Assembly: GCF_009833125.1 (NCBI RefSeq)
Contig: NZ_QRCC01000001.1
Coordinates: forward strand, 186,001-250,000
Length of the DNA stretch: 64,000 nt
Direction: 5' to 3'
Source of the DNA: Nitrosomonas sp. HPC101
GTDB taxonomy: Bacteria; Pseudomonadota; Gammaproteobacteria; Burkholderiales; Nitrosomonadaceae
Made by a program: the position numbers and the translations under genes. Shown here piece by piece: positions 1-9,856 of this stretch (the stretch's first letter is position 1; each line of letters begins with the position of its first letter). The notes beneath the pieces are model-generated. The model worked only from the letters and a program-made list of their open reading frames with translations. It searched no databases and had not been told where the DNA came from.

Positions 1-1425
1 ACCGGTCGCGAGAAACACTTGTACAGTATCTACAGAAAAATGGCAGAAAAACATCTGCGCTTCTCAGATGTGCTAGATATTTACGGTTTCCGGGTAGTCG
101 TCAAAGATATTTCATCTTGTTATGTGGCTCTTGGGGCCCTTCACAGTCTGTACAAGCCGATCCCTGGAAAGTTTAAGGATTATATTGCCATCCCCAAACC
201 GAACGGCTATCAATCACTACACAGCACATTGCTCGGGCCTTATGGATTGCCAATAGAAATTCAGATTCGCACCCATGAAATGCACCATATTGCCGAGGCG
301 GGCGTTGCTTCACACTGGCTTTACAAGAGTAAAGGCAGCGACACGGCAATGGATGATTTGTACATGAAAGCCAATCAGTGGATGAAAAGCCTGCTGGAAA
401 CCTTGAACGATTCATCCGATTCACTGGAATTTCTAGAACATCTCAAGGTTGATCTGTTTCCAGGAGAAATATATGTTTTTACCCCGCAAGGCAAAATATT
501 AACGCTGCCACGAGGCGCTACCGTCGTGGATTTTGCTTATGCTGTGCATACTGACATCGGAAATTACTGCGTAGCCGCCAGAGTCAACGGTGAGATCACA
601 CCACTTCGCACCCGCCTGAGAAGTGGAGATCGTGTGGAAATTATTACTGCACCTGCAGCCAAACCGAATCCTGTCTGGCTATCCTACGTTGCAACCGGCA
701 GAGCACGCTCCAGTATTCGCTACTTTCTGAGAACCATTCAATATAACGAATCCGTCAAATTTGGGGAACGCCTGCTGAATCAGGCACTCTATTTCTTCGG
801 CACAAATCCGGAGACAATAGGACCATTACAGTGGGAAAGGCTGATAAAAGAGAGCGGGGTTAAATCCAGAGAAGCACTCCTCGCAGATATTGCCTTGGGG
901 AAGCAGCTTGCAGCGGTTATAGCCAAACGCCTCGTTACCCCATCGAGTGAATCCATATCGAATATTGACAACAACAACTCTATTACCATACTCGGAACAG
1001 AAGGAATGGCAGTCAAATTCGCTCGGTGTTGTTATCCCATTCCCGGGGATGGCATTGTCGGGTTGATCAAGAAAGATCGAGGTCTGGTGATCCATACACA
1101 AGATTGCTCTACGGTGACCCGGATTAAAGATCATAAAAATGTGGACAACCAGCTGGATGTCATTTGGGGAGTAGATATCGACAGAACATTTCCAGTCGGT
1201 ATATTCATGACGGTTGTAAATAAAAGTGGAGTGCTGGCCAGGGTAACAGCCGAGATTGCTCAAGCCGATTCAAATATTGATGATATAACGCTGGAAAACG
1301 ATAATGATTACACCACGATGCGCTTTATCCTGCAGGCCAGAGATCGCCAGCATCTTGCCCAGATTTTCCGCAGATTGAAGCATATTGGTGAAATAGTCAA
1401 AATGGGTCGCATCAGAAACCAGTAA
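1..1425 (+). CDS. spoT: RelA/SpoT-family (p)ppGpp synthetase/hydrolase, 3' part
   Basis: This is the C-terminal part of a long RSH enzyme that makes and/or degrades the alarmone (p)ppGpp in the cytoplasm. The frame is open from base 1 (TGREKHLYSIY...), so the gene begins before the window and the first Met at base 19 is internal. Visible in order are the end of the synthetase domain (GYQSLHST, then EIQIRTHEMHHIAE), a TGS domain (from about DLFPGEIYVFTPQG to RVEIIT), the Cys-containing region KFARCCYPIPGD and a C-terminal ACT domain. The GREKHLYSIY segment is typical of SpoT-type bifunctional enzymes, but the hydrolase HD domain lies outside the window. SpoT is therefore likely but not proven against RelA. 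Confidence 0.85.
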   Translation, partial: TGREKHLYSIYRKMAEKHLRFSDVLDIYGFRVVVKDISSCYVALGALHSLYKPIPGKFKDYIAIPKPNGYQSLHSTLLGPYGLPIEIQIRTHEMHHIAEAGVASHWLYKSKGSDTAMDDLYMKANQWMKSLLETLNDSSDSLEFLEHLKVDLFPGEIYVFTPQGKILTLPRGATVVDFAYAVHTDIGNYCVAARVNGEITPLRTRLRSGDRVEIITAPAAKPNPVWLSYVATGRARSSIRYFLRTIQYNESVKFGERLLNQALYFFGTNPETIGPLQWERLIKESGVKSREALLADIALGKQLAAVIAKRLVTPSSESISNIDNNNSITILGTEGMAVKFARCCYPIPGDGIVGLIKKDRGLVIHTQDCSTVTRIKDHKNVDNQLDVIWGVDIDRTFPVGIFMTVVNKSGVLARVTAEIAQADSNIDDITLENDNDYTTMRFILQARDRQHLAQIFRRLKHIGEIVKMGRIRNQ

Positions 1426-1469
1426 ATTAATTACTCGAAGAAGATGCGACGGAGTAGAGATTATTGGTG

Positions 1470-1937
1470 ATGTTTTATCTGGCAACCGACCAGGAAAATA
1501 ATCTGGCCAACATTGAAAAACAATACAAAAGTATTGCAGGAACACCCCTATCCGTTAATTTAGAACAAAAATATGCCTGATGGTTTAACGGAGAAGCTGC
1601 CAGCAGTCCGGTCATATTTGAAATTCAAGAGAAAATTACTGCGGAAGCACTGCCTGATAGCATGATTACTCAGCATAGCAACAACGCCCCAGGCAGCGTG
1701 CTGCTTGATTTTTCCAATATACAGGAAATTAATAACGACGAGCCCGGGAAGCTTGCAAAACTTTTTCCTCCATGACTCATAGCAGATACCAGGCTTGAGC
1801 TGAAACAAATAAACCGCTTCATCAACCACTTGCAAAACAAGGCAGAAACAAATACCGAAACACGCGCGATATGGGACATGCTGTTTGCTTCCGGAATAAC
1901 AGGGATACTTTTGAGGAAAAAGCAATCAGGCTTATAG
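1470..1937 (+). pseudogene. Interrupted reading frame, unknown protein (two in-frame TGA)
   Basis: Just downstream of spoT a frame starts at ATG 1470 and runs to TAG 1935-1937. It would encode about 155 residues if two TGA codons, at 1578-1580 and 1773-1775, were sense. The rest looks protein-like (MFYLATDQENNLANIEKQY...; ...WDMLFASGITGILLRKKQSG), and only two stops in about 155 codons is fewer than chance predicts. Both TGAs are one base from TGG (Trp), so a gene decayed by two point mutations is the simplest reading. I do not recognise the family. The short hydrophobic stretch followed by basic residues at the end could be a membrane anchor. No intact copy is visible in the window. Confidence 0.35.
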
Positions 1938-1984
1938 TTCTTTATGGAATATCACCACCCTCCTGGGAATGAGGGCTGCTATGA

Positions 1985-2635
1985 CTACCGGGCTTTCCTT
2001 TCCTCACGAACTTTTTCAATCAATTGATTGAGAACCGAGATTGTATCCTGTGGAATACCGCCCGCTTTTCCGCTGGTTAAATATTTGCCGTCGATCACAA
2101 AGGCCGGTACCCCAGTCAACTGATATTGACGCGTCATTTGAGCAGCCCGATTTGCCTGATTCTGAGCCGTGAATGAATTGTAAGCGCTAACGAATTTATC
2201 ACGTTCAATCCCCTGCTTTGCAATCCAGCTGAACAGCGTCTCCTCTTTTGACAAGTTTATTTTTTCACGATGGATGGCATGGTAGATCTTGTCATGAAGC
2301 GCCTCGCCAAGCCCCAGACTCTCTATTGCATAAAAAGTCCTGGCGGCTGGCACCCAGTTATTGCGGAAAACTGCCGGAACATACCGGAATTCAACATCGG
2401 CCGGCTTATTCTTCAACCAGCGAGCGAGATAGGGATTCAGATCATTGCAATGAGGACAACCATACCAGAAGAATTCAATCACTTCGATCTGTTGTGACTC
2501 GCCTTCTGTTGGTTGAGGCGTTGACAGCACCCTATAATCCTTGCCTGCAACGATCTCCGCGTGCGCAGTTAAAATTCCTGCCAGGCAGATAACGATAAAG
2601 CTCAAGAGAAAGCAGATAATTTTTCTTACGTTCAT
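1985..2635 (-). CDS. dsbA: Periplasmic thiol:disulfide interchange protein DsbA
   Basis: A 216-residue DsbA-type oxidase that introduces disulfides into exported proteins in the periplasm. A signal peptide (MNVRKIICFLLSFIVICLAG, cleaved near AHA) is followed by the thioredoxin fold with the active site CPHC in FFWYGCPHCNDL and the cis-Pro region TGVPAFVID. The start at 2635 is chosen because a GAGGAAAA ribosome site precedes it and the signal peptide begins there; an earlier in-frame start at 2680 would add a 15-residue Cys-rich tail before the signal. It lies after argS and the SPOR gene on the same strand, a common betaproteobacterial order, so co-transcription is likely. Confidence 0.9.
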   Translation of the reverse strand: MNVRKIICFLLSFIVICLAGILTAHAEIVAGKDYRVLSTPQPTEGESQQIEVIEFFWYGCPHCNDLNPYLARWLKNKPADVEFRYVPAVFRNNWVPAARTFYAIESLGLGEALHDKIYHAIHREKINLSKEETLFSWIAKQGIERDKFVSAYNSFTAQNQANRAAQMTRQYQLTGVPAFVIDGKYLTSGKAGGIPQDTISVLNQLIEKVREERKAR

Positions 2636-2763
2636 CCAATTTTCCTCGTTTTTAAAGTAGCAGAAAGAACATCTACGCATGCAAACGAATCTATCAGCAC
2701 CCGGAGTTCAGTTTATTTAAACAACATAACTGCATCGACCAGGAATTTTTGTTGTTTCAGTAT

Positions 2764-3411
2764 CTAATCATCCATTGCACGCACAAGGCTTGTCATCATT
2801 CCGTTTGATTGCAGTGAAGCACGAACCCGGTCAAGTTCTTCCATTTTGGCAAACGGACCGACACGTACACGATGTACAAGCACATTACCATCTATTTTTC
2901 CAGTCTGGACCGAAGCAACAACACCCAGCATGGCAAGTTCAGCTTTCATTCTCTCAGCATCACCAGAATTTCTGAAAGAACCCGCTTGCAAGTAATATCT
3001 ATCCTTGGGTATGGCAGCTTTCTCGGGTATTTTTTCCGGAGTTTTTCTGGTCGTCGCAGCGATTGGCGGCAAAGGCGCGAGATCAAATGTATCCTCGGCT
3101 GAAGGCTCCTCAATCCCAGGCAGGATTTTATAAAAATCAAAACGTGATCCATCTGTTTCAGCCTGGCGGGTATCAGGCGCGGCCTTTTTCTCTGCCGAAA
3201 ATGGCAGCGATTGCCGTGCAGATTTTCCAGATGGCTGATTCTGAGCTTCTTTCCCCTGGTTAAGGAATGGACTGGGAGCCTGGCTGATATACAGCCACAC
3301 TCCAATAGCACTTGCCAACCCCAGGGTATAGCCAATAAACAAACCCAGCCATAAAGAACCGCCGTTTTTGTGTGTTTTTACTGAATTTCTGGATTTATAA
3401 TCCCGACTCAT
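2764..3411 (-). CDS. SPOR-domain inner-membrane protein (FtsN-like)
   Basis: A 215-residue protein with a short basic cytoplasmic N-terminus, one membrane helix (about residues 19-43, LWLGLFIGYTLGLASAIGV), a Pro/Ala/Lys-rich periplasmic linker and a C-terminal SPOR domain (from about DRYYLQAGSFRNSGDAERM to the end). SPOR domains bind denuded septal peptidoglycan, so a role at the division site is expected. The layout resembles FtsN, but the protein is short and cannot be named firmly. It lies 23 bp downstream of argS and upstream of dsbA on the same strand; argS-SPOR pairs are common in Betaproteobacteria. Confidence 0.85.
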   Translation of the reverse strand: MSRDYKSRNSVKTHKNGGSLWLGLFIGYTLGLASAIGVWLYISQAPSPFLNQGKEAQNQPSGKSARQSLPFSAEKKAAPDTRQAETDGSRFDFYKILPGIEEPSAEDTFDLAPLPPIAATTRKTPEKIPEKAAIPKDRYYLQAGSFRNSGDAERMKAELAMLGVVASVQTGKIDGNVLVHRVRVGPFAKMEELDRVRASLQSNGMMTSLVRAMDD

Positions 3412-3434
3412 TAATCTTTCCGTATTCCATTCAA

Positions 3435-5201
3435 TTACATCTTGCCAGGTGCGGTTACTCCCAGCAATGACAATCCTTTTGCCAGCACTTGGCGAACAGC
3501 CGCAATCAATGCCAGCCTTGCCACTTTAAGCGATTCATCCGGGACAAGAAAGCGCGTCGAATTATAGTAACTATGAAATTCACCTGCCAGCTCCCGCAGA
3601 AAAAATGCAACAAGATGAGGTGCACGTTCCTTAGCCGCCGCCTCAACAGTATCCGGAAAATCAATCATTTTCTGCAAAAGCATCCGCTCGGACGGATCGG
3701 TCAGCAATTCCACCTTTGCCCTGCTAAATACACTCATATCCCCCTTCCACTGCTCAAGCACGCTGCAGATACGGGCATGTGCATACTGTACATAGTAAAC
3801 GGGATTATCGTTACTTTGTGATTTGGCCAGATCAAGATCAAAATCCAAATGCTGGTCGCTTTTACGCAACACATAAAAAAAACGGGCTGCGTCATTACCC
3901 ACTTCCTGACGTAATTGTCTTAACGTAACAAATTCCCCCGATCGGGTAGACATTGGAATTTTACCGCCATCCCGGTACAAAACAGCAAACTGAACCAGTG
4001 CTATTTCAAGCTTGTCCGGATCAAGAGACAACGCTTCAATTGCGCCTTTCACCCGGGAAATATAGCCATGATGATCTGCGCCCCAAATATTCAGCATGTA
4101 ATCGAAACCACGCTCGTATTTGCTGAGATGGTAGGCGATATCGGATGCAAAGTATGTATATTGCCCATTTTCCCGCTGCACAACCCGATCCTTCTCATCA
4201 CCAAATCTGGTAGATCGGAACCAGAGTGCACCATCCTGCCGATACAGCAGCTTTTTATCGTCCAGCAACCGTACCGCACGCGTCACCATCCCGCTATCAA
4301 ATAATGACTGCTCCGAAAACCAGTTTTCAAACTCAACGCCAAATTCCATCAAATCGTTCCGACAATCCGCCAGCTGCTCCGCCAGAACAAAGTTGTGAAG
4401 ATCGTCATAATCTTCACTCAAAATGGATTTTGCTGCAGCGATTAGATCGTCCAGATACTCATCTTCTCCGCCAATGACTGTCTTTGAATTGATTTCAGTC
4501 AACTTTTGCACCGGGGAATCAGAGTAACGAGCATAGCGGTCGTTGTATGTCCGGTGTATTTCCTGAGCCATATCAACAACATATTGTCCCTGATAAGCAT
4601 TACCGGGAAACGGTAAAACGATACCGCACAAACCAAGATAACGCAGCCATGTTGACAAAGTCAGAATGTCCATTTGGCGACCGGCATCGTTAACATAGAA
4701 TTCGCGTGTAACAACATATCCGGCCGCAGCCATGATATTAGCCAGACTGGCACCAAACGCGGCTCCACGACCATGGCCAACATGTAATGGTCCAGTCGGA
4801 TTGGCAGATACAAACTCGATCTGAATCGTTTTTCCTGCTCCTAGTGTACCGTGTCCGAACGCATTGCCCGCCTGCAGCACCGCAAGCAAAAACTGCTGTT
4901 TCGCTGTTTGCTTCAGGAAAAAGTTGATAAACCCGCCACCGGCGACAACAGCCCTTTCCACACAGGAAGAATTCGGCAAAGCCTCAATCAGCTCCCTCGC
5001 CAACTCAAGCGGATTTCGGTGTAAACATTTGGCTAGTTTCATGGCCAGATTACTGGAATAATCACCATGATCCACCCGTTTGGGACGCAACAACTCAATT
5101 TGTATCTCCGTTTCATCCGGAAGAACTTGTGTCGCTGCCTGAGTAAGCAGCTGTATACAGTGGGATCTGAAATCGAATGAAGTCGTAATTGTTGTAGCCA
5201 T
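3435..5201 (-). CDS. argS: Arginyl-tRNA synthetase
   Basis: A class I aminoacyl-tRNA synthetase charging tRNA-Arg. The N-terminal Add-1 domain is followed by the HIGH-type signature in NPTGPLHVGHGRGAAFG, the Rossmann catalytic core, a KMSKS-like loop (KIPMSTRSGEF) and an anticodon-binding DALR domain ending in LSLLGVTAPGKM. The start is placed at ATG 5201 (MATTITTSFDF), giving 588 residues, close to the family norm. A TTG at 5249 would add 16 residues, and neither start has a strong ribosome site. It is the first gene of an apparent argS-SPOR-dsbA operon. Confidence 0.95.
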   Translation of the reverse strand: MATTITTSFDFRSHCIQLLTQAATQVLPDETEIQIELLRPKRVDHGDYSSNLAMKLAKCLHRNPLELARELIEALPNSSCVERAVVAGGGFINFFLKQTAKQQFLLAVLQAGNAFGHGTLGAGKTIQIEFVSANPTGPLHVGHGRGAAFGASLANIMAAAGYVVTREFYVNDAGRQMDILTLSTWLRYLGLCGIVLPFPGNAYQGQYVVDMAQEIHRTYNDRYARYSDSPVQKLTEINSKTVIGGEDEYLDDLIAAAKSILSEDYDDLHNFVLAEQLADCRNDLMEFGVEFENWFSEQSLFDSGMVTRAVRLLDDKKLLYRQDGALWFRSTRFGDEKDRVVQRENGQYTYFASDIAYHLSKYERGFDYMLNIWGADHHGYISRVKGAIEALSLDPDKLEIALVQFAVLYRDGGKIPMSTRSGEFVTLRQLRQEVGNDAARFFYVLRKSDQHLDFDLDLAKSQSNDNPVYYVQYAHARICSVLEQWKGDMSVFSRAKVELLTDPSERMLLQKMIDFPDTVEAAAKERAPHLVAFFLRELAGEFHSYYNSTRFLVPDESLKVARLALIAAVRQVLAKGLSLLGVTAPGKM

Positions 5202-5382
5202 GACAGGAATGTATTTCGGTAAGTCCGCATTATAACGGCTTGCCCACAAACTTGTTTGCGCGTTTATCTGAATTCTCTTCGCGCTTACTTTTCAGGATTT
5301 GTGGATTTCATGTGTTACCCAGCCGGTATATAATGAAAAGTCAAAGCTGTTATCGTAAAGAGTAAATTCGGGTCGACTCATC

Positions 5383-6042
5383 ATGGAAAACACAGAAGAA
5401 AAATTTGGGGAAGATATACTCGATGCCTGCATCAAGCACACAAAAGAAGTTTTGACAGAACAACTTCCGCTCGTTAAAGACAAAAAATATGATTTCGCGC
5501 CACAATTTAAGGATCTGACTATTCAGCTTTACCTCGTTGGTGTCATGCAGCAGTTTTATGATCAATACGAAGCAACCACAGCAGATGCACAGGAAAAGGC
5601 ATTTCAAGCGCTGTATTGCATGATGGTTAACGACGGTGTCAAACCCAAACGTGCAAAAAAACAAGCCGATTTTGTCAAACAAATGTCTGTGCTGGATGAT
5701 GGCGATGAAGCGCTGGCACTTGCGCTGGGTTATGAATCAAAACCAGGTGATCGCAGTCTGGCCGAAGTCTTCGATAATTACATCGACGAGGCCAGAGTAT
5801 CCAAAGGGCTTTGGCGCTACTACGATCAAGGTAAAATGATCCTGCTGCTGGGAGGGTTGCTCTTCGCCATGGCGGGTATATGGTTCGTAACGATCTATCT
5901 CCCGGAAAGTGATGGCATTACCATTCTGGCAGTCGGGCTGCTGGCGGCATTCATGTTCATGATACCTGTATTTCTGATTGGCCTCCTGATTTACCGCTAT
6001 AAAATAAAAAAAGATGATCGCCCCAAAACGCCCCCCCTATGA
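5383..6042 (+). CDS. Uncharacterised membrane protein with two C-terminal helices
   Basis: A 219-residue protein I do not recognise. Residues 1-145 are soluble and charged, mostly helical in character. Two hydrophobic segments follow (about 152-173, MILLLGGLLFAMAGIWFVTI, and 180-205), then a short basic tail (RYKIKKDDRPKTPP). It would sit in the inner membrane with its N-terminal domain probably cytoplasmic. It is divergent from argS and upstream of folD, with about 130 bp and 150 bp of flanking non-coding DNA, so it may be transcribed alone. The ribosome site is weak. Confidence 0.7.
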   Translation: MENTEEKFGEDILDACIKHTKEVLTEQLPLVKDKKYDFAPQFKDLTIQLYLVGVMQQFYDQYEATTADAQEKAFQALYCMMVNDGVKPKRAKKQADFVKQMSVLDDGDEALALALGYESKPGDRSLAEVFDNYIDEARVSKGLWRYYDQGKMILLLGGLLFAMAGIWFVTIYLPESDGITILAVGLLAAFMFMIPVFLIGLLIYRYKIKKDDRPKTPPL

Positions 6043-6195
6043 TTACGCGATCCCTGGGAAAGACTATGGATATATAAAAATTTTTCCACCTGGATAGAAA
6101 TCAACCATAACAATATTTCGACAGAAAATTCCTGAATCTATCTTGCTCACTTACGCAGGATATTTACCCATCCTATTCGATATTTCCTGAATTTT

Positions 6196-7089
6196 ATGAG
6201 TGCAACGATCATCAGCGGCAACTTTATCGCAAATAAACTGCGTGAAGAACTGAAGCAACGTGTCCGAACACTCACGGAAACATGGATGCAACCTGGTCTG
6301 GCAGTCATTCTGGCAGGAGATAATCCGGCATCCCGTGTATATGTGCGCAACAAGGCAAAAACCTGTGAAGAATTGGGAATTCATTCTGAGATTTTTAATT
6401 TCTCTGGCGATACCCCCCAGAAAACTATATTGCAGCAAATACAAGATTTGAACGCCAATCCTGAAATTCACGGTATTCTGGTACAGTTGCCTTTGCCTGA
6501 TCACATTCAGATCAATGAAATCGTTGCAGCCATAGCAACTGAAAAGGATGTAGACGGATTTCATCCTTGTAATGTGGGCGCACTGGCAACAGGTCACGCC
6601 CTGTTTCGTCCATGCACCCCGTTTGGCATCATAAAAATGCTGGCGGAATATGACATCCCGCTTCAGGGGCAACATGCTGTTGTTGTCGGACGCAGTAATA
6701 TTGTTGGAAAACCAATGGCGCTCATGCTGCTGGAGAAAGGTGCAACCGTCACAATCTGCACCTCGCAAACCCGAGAACTGGCCAGCCACACTCGCAGCGC
6801 CGACATCATCATCATGGCCACAGGAAAACCAGGCCTGCTGACGAGTGGTATGATCAAGGCAGGCGCAACTGTCATCGATGTGGGTATCAACCGTCTGGCG
6901 AATGGTCAACTCTGTGGTGATGTCGAGTTTTCAGGCGCAAAAGAAAAAGCAGGATACATCACCCCGGTTCCTGGTGGAGTGGGACCGATGACGATCACAA
7001 TGCTAATGAACAATACGATCGAAGCTGCAGAGCGCGCGAAAGCAAAAGCTCAGGTTGAAGCCCGGGACGGCTCTGTGCAACAATTTTGA
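6196..7089 (+). CDS. folD: Methylene-THF dehydrogenase / methenyl-THF cyclohydrolase FolD
   Basis: A 297-residue bifunctional cytoplasmic enzyme converting 5,10-methylene-THF to 10-formyl-THF with NADP. It carries the catalytic [14 protein letters not shown] segment (Tyr and Lys), VQLPLPDHI, the [13 protein letters not shown] motif ([13 protein letters not shown]), the nucleotide-binding [14 protein letters not shown] and the C-terminal [10 protein letters not shown]. Length matches the family, with a short extra C-terminal tail ([15 protein letters not shown]). It is followed after 35 bp by aceE, so read-through is possible, but no functional coupling is implied. Confidence 0.95.
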   Translation: MSATIISGNFIANKLREELKQRVRTLTETWMQPGLAVILAGDNPASRVYVRNKAKTCEELGIHSEIFNFSGDTPQKTILQQIQDLNANPEIHGILVQLPLPDHIQINEIVAAIATEKDVDGFHPCNVGALATGHALFRPCTPFGIIKMLAEYDIPLQGQHAVVVGRSNIVGKPMALMLLEKGATVTICTSQTRELASHTRSADIIIMATGKPGLLTSGMIKAGATVIDVGINRLANGQLCGDVEFSGAKEKAGYITPVPGGVGPMTITMLMNNTIEAAERAKAKAQVEARDGSVQQF

Positions 7090-7124
7090 ACTTGTAGACT
7101 TGTAAACAGGGAGCAAACCCGAAT

Positions 7125-9782
7125 ATGGATCCACTGGATATTGACCCTCAGGAAACACAGGAATGGCTGGATGCCTTGGAAACAGTGCTGATTAACGAAG
7201 GTGCCGAGCGTGCGCATTTTCTGCTGGAAAAACTGGTGGAAAAAGCACGTCGCTCCGGCGCTTACCTGCCCTACAGCGCTAACACGGCTTACATCAACAC
7301 CATTCCACCCGGCAAGGAAGAACGTTCACCCGGTAACCATGCACTGGAGCACCGTATTCGCTCCTACATTCGCTGGAATGCGGCGGCAATGGTATTACGC
7401 GCCAATCGGCACACCAACGTTGGTGGCCATATCGCCAGTTTTGCCTCGGCAGCTACGCTCTATGATGTTGGCTACAATCATTTCTGGCGCGCTGCCAATG
7501 AACAGCAAAGCGGCGATCTGGTTTATGTGCAAGGACACTCCTCTCCTGGTATCTATGCACGCGCTTTCCTGCTGGATGAGCTGACGCATGAACAAATGGA
7601 TAACTTCCGCCAGGAAGTGGACGACAGCAACAGTCTTCCCTCCTACCCTCATCCATGGCTCATGCCGGATTTCTGGCAATTTCCCACTGTCTCGATGGGT
7701 TTGGGGCCGCTTATGGCAATCTATCAGGCACGCTTCATGAAATATCTCGGAGCACGCGGTCTTGCCAAAACGGATGGCCGCAAAGTCTGGGCGTTCATGG
7801 GAGATGGTGAAGTGGATGAACCGGAATCTCTGGGTGCAATTTCCCTGGGTGTACGTGAAAAACTGGATAACCTAATTTTTATCATCAACTGCAATCTGCA
7901 ACGCCTCGACGGGCCGGTACGGGGCAATGGCAAAATCATCCAGGAACTGGAAAGCACCTTCCGTGGTGCCGGCTGGAACGTGATCAAAGTCATCTGGGGT
8001 TCCTACTGGGATCCCCTGCTGGCCAAAGACACCAAGGGGTTACTGCAACAGCGCATGATGGAATGTGTCGATGGTGAATACCAGACTTTCAAATCACGTG
8101 ACGGTGCTTATGTGCGCCAGCATTTCTTCGGCAAATATCCGGAGCTGCTGGAGATGGTCGCCAGCTTGTCTGACGATGATATCTGGCGGCTCAACCGGGG
8201 TGGCCATGATCCTCACAAGGTCTATGCTGCCTATAGCGCTGCAATGAAACACACTGGTCAGCCGACTGTGATACTGACCAAGACGATCAAAGGCTATGGT
8301 ATGGGTGAAGCCGGTGAGGCGCAGAATATCACCCACCAGCAGAAAAAAATGGGTACAACCTCACTGAAAGCGTTTCGAGATCGTTTCGGATTGCCAGTGC
8401 CGGATGACAAAATTGACGAAATACCCTATCTCAAATTTGAAGAAGGCTCTCCTGAGTACAATTACATGCGTGAGCGGCAACAGGCAATGGGAGGCTTCAT
8501 CCATCATCGCCGCCGTAAAGCTGAAGCATTACAGATTCCACCGTTGTCTGCATTTGAGACTCTGCTCAAGGCCGGGGGCGAAGGACGTGAAACATCAACG
8601 ACAATGGCATTTGTGCGCATCCTCAATATCCTGGTAAAAGACAAGAATATCGGCAAACATGTCGTGCCCATCGTTGCAGATGAATCACGTACATTCGGCA
8701 TGGAAGGTATGTTCCGGCAGTTGGGCATCTGGTCATCGGTAGGACAACTCTATACTCCGGAAGACGCCGACCAGTTGATGTATTACAAAGAAGACCGGAA
8801 CGGACAGATTCTGCAGGAAGGAATCAATGAAGCAGGCGCAATGGCATCGTGGATGGCAGCAGCCACTGCCTACAGTACACATAACGTGCAAATGATCCCG
8901 TTCTACATTTTTTACTCGATGTTCGGCTTCCAGCGTGTGGGTGACCTCGCATGGGCAGCAGGCGACATGCGCTGCCGTGGCTTCCTGCTGGGAGGAACTG
9001 CCGGGCGCACCACGCTGAATGGTGAAGGATTGCAGCATGCAGATGGCCACAGCCACCTGGCTGCCTCCACCATTCCAAACTGTGTCTCCTACGACCCCGC
9101 CTTTGCTTACGAACTTACAGTCATCATTCAGGATGGTCTGCGTCGCATGTACCAGGAGCAGGAAGATGTTTATTACTACATCACTGTAATGAACGAAAAT
9201 TACTCACACCCGGAGATGCCCAAGGATGCCGAGCAAGGTATTCTGCAGGGGATGTATCTGTTCCGCGCGGGAAACAAGAAAAATAAACTGCATGTGCAGT
9301 TGATGGGCTCTGGGACGATTTTACGTGAAGTGATCGCCGCAGCAGAAATACTGGAAAAGGACTACAAGGTCTCGGCAGATATCTGGAGTGTAACCAGCTT
9401 CAACCAGTTACGGCGGGAAGCTCTTAGTGTATCGCGCTGGAATCTGCTCCACCCGGATGAGCCAGCCAGACAGTCATATGTGGAAACCTGCCTGAAAGAT
9501 CGTGAAGGACCGGTTGTCGCTTCGACTGATTACATGAAGATAGTTGCCGACCAGATCCGGGAATTCATCCCGAACCGTTACTGTGTATTAGGCACAGATG
9601 GATTCGGTCGCTCGGATACACGCGAGAAATTGAGATACTTCTTTGAAGTAGATCATCATTACGTTGTGGTTGCTGCGCTCAAGGCCTTGGCGGACGAAGG
9701 AAAAATCCCGGCATCGGTAGTGGCCAAGGCAATTCGTACCTTTGCAATTGATCCGGAAAAACCCGAGCCGATCACAGTCTAG
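7125..9782 (+). CDS. aceE: Pyruvate dehydrogenase E1 component (homodimeric type)
   Basis: An 885-residue thiamine diphosphate-dependent E1 that decarboxylates pyruvate and passes the acetyl group to lipoyl-E2 (AceF). Length and character match the single-chain E1 of Proteobacteria rather than the alpha/beta type. The TPP/Mg motif is visible as GDGEVDEPESLG followed by IINCNLQRLDGPVRG. Other conserved stretches are GHISSFASAATLY-like sequence near residue 105 and KTIKGYGMGEAGE. The start is supported by a GGGAGC ribosome site about 10 bp upstream. aceF follows after 74 bp; no lpd (E3) gene is present here, so the complex must draw E3 from elsewhere. Confidence 0.96.
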   Translation: MDPLDIDPQETQEWLDALETVLINEGAERAHFLLEKLVEKARRSGAYLPYSANTAYINTIPPGKEERSPGNHALEHRIRSYIRWNAAAMVLRANRHTNVGGHIASFASAATLYDVGYNHFWRAANEQQSGDLVYVQGHSSPGIYARAFLLDELTHEQMDNFRQEVDDSNSLPSYPHPWLMPDFWQFPTVSMGLGPLMAIYQARFMKYLGARGLAKTDGRKVWAFMGDGEVDEPESLGAISLGVREKLDNLIFIINCNLQRLDGPVRGNGKIIQELESTFRGAGWNVIKVIWGSYWDPLLAKDTKGLLQQRMMECVDGEYQTFKSRDGAYVRQHFFGKYPELLEMVASLSDDDIWRLNRGGHDPHKVYAAYSAAMKHTGQPTVILTKTIKGYGMGEAGEAQNITHQQKKMGTTSLKAFRDRFGLPVPDDKIDEIPYLKFEEGSPEYNYMRERQQAMGGFIHHRRRKAEALQIPPLSAFETLLKAGGEGRETSTTMAFVRILNILVKDKNIGKHVVPIVADESRTFGMEGMFRQLGIWSSVGQLYTPEDADQLMYYKEDRNGQILQEGINEAGAMASWMAAATAYSTHNVQMIPFYIFYSMFGFQRVGDLAWAAGDMRCRGFLLGGTAGRTTLNGEGLQHADGHSHLAASTIPNCVSYDPAFAYELTVIIQDGLRRMYQEQEDVYYYITVMNENYSHPEMPKDAEQGILQGMYLFRAGNKKNKLHVQLMGSGTILREVIAAAEILEKDYKVSADIWSVTSFNQLRREALSVSRWNLLHPDEPARQSYVETCLKDREGPVVASTDYMKIVADQIREFIPNRYCVLGTDGFGRSDTREKLRYFFEVDHHYVVVAALKALADEGKIPASVVAKAIRTFAIDPEKPEPITV

Positions 9783-9856
9783 ATCTGTTCACAATCAGTG
9801 GAATAATCCTGCCTCACCCCGACAATATTTGTTGCAGCGAGAATCAAGGAGTACAA

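Noticed and set aside
1578..1775. TGA codons in the frame after spoT as selenocysteine or recoded Trp
   Set aside because: No selenocysteine insertion hairpin is evident, and no other gene in the window uses internal TGA. Decay is simpler.
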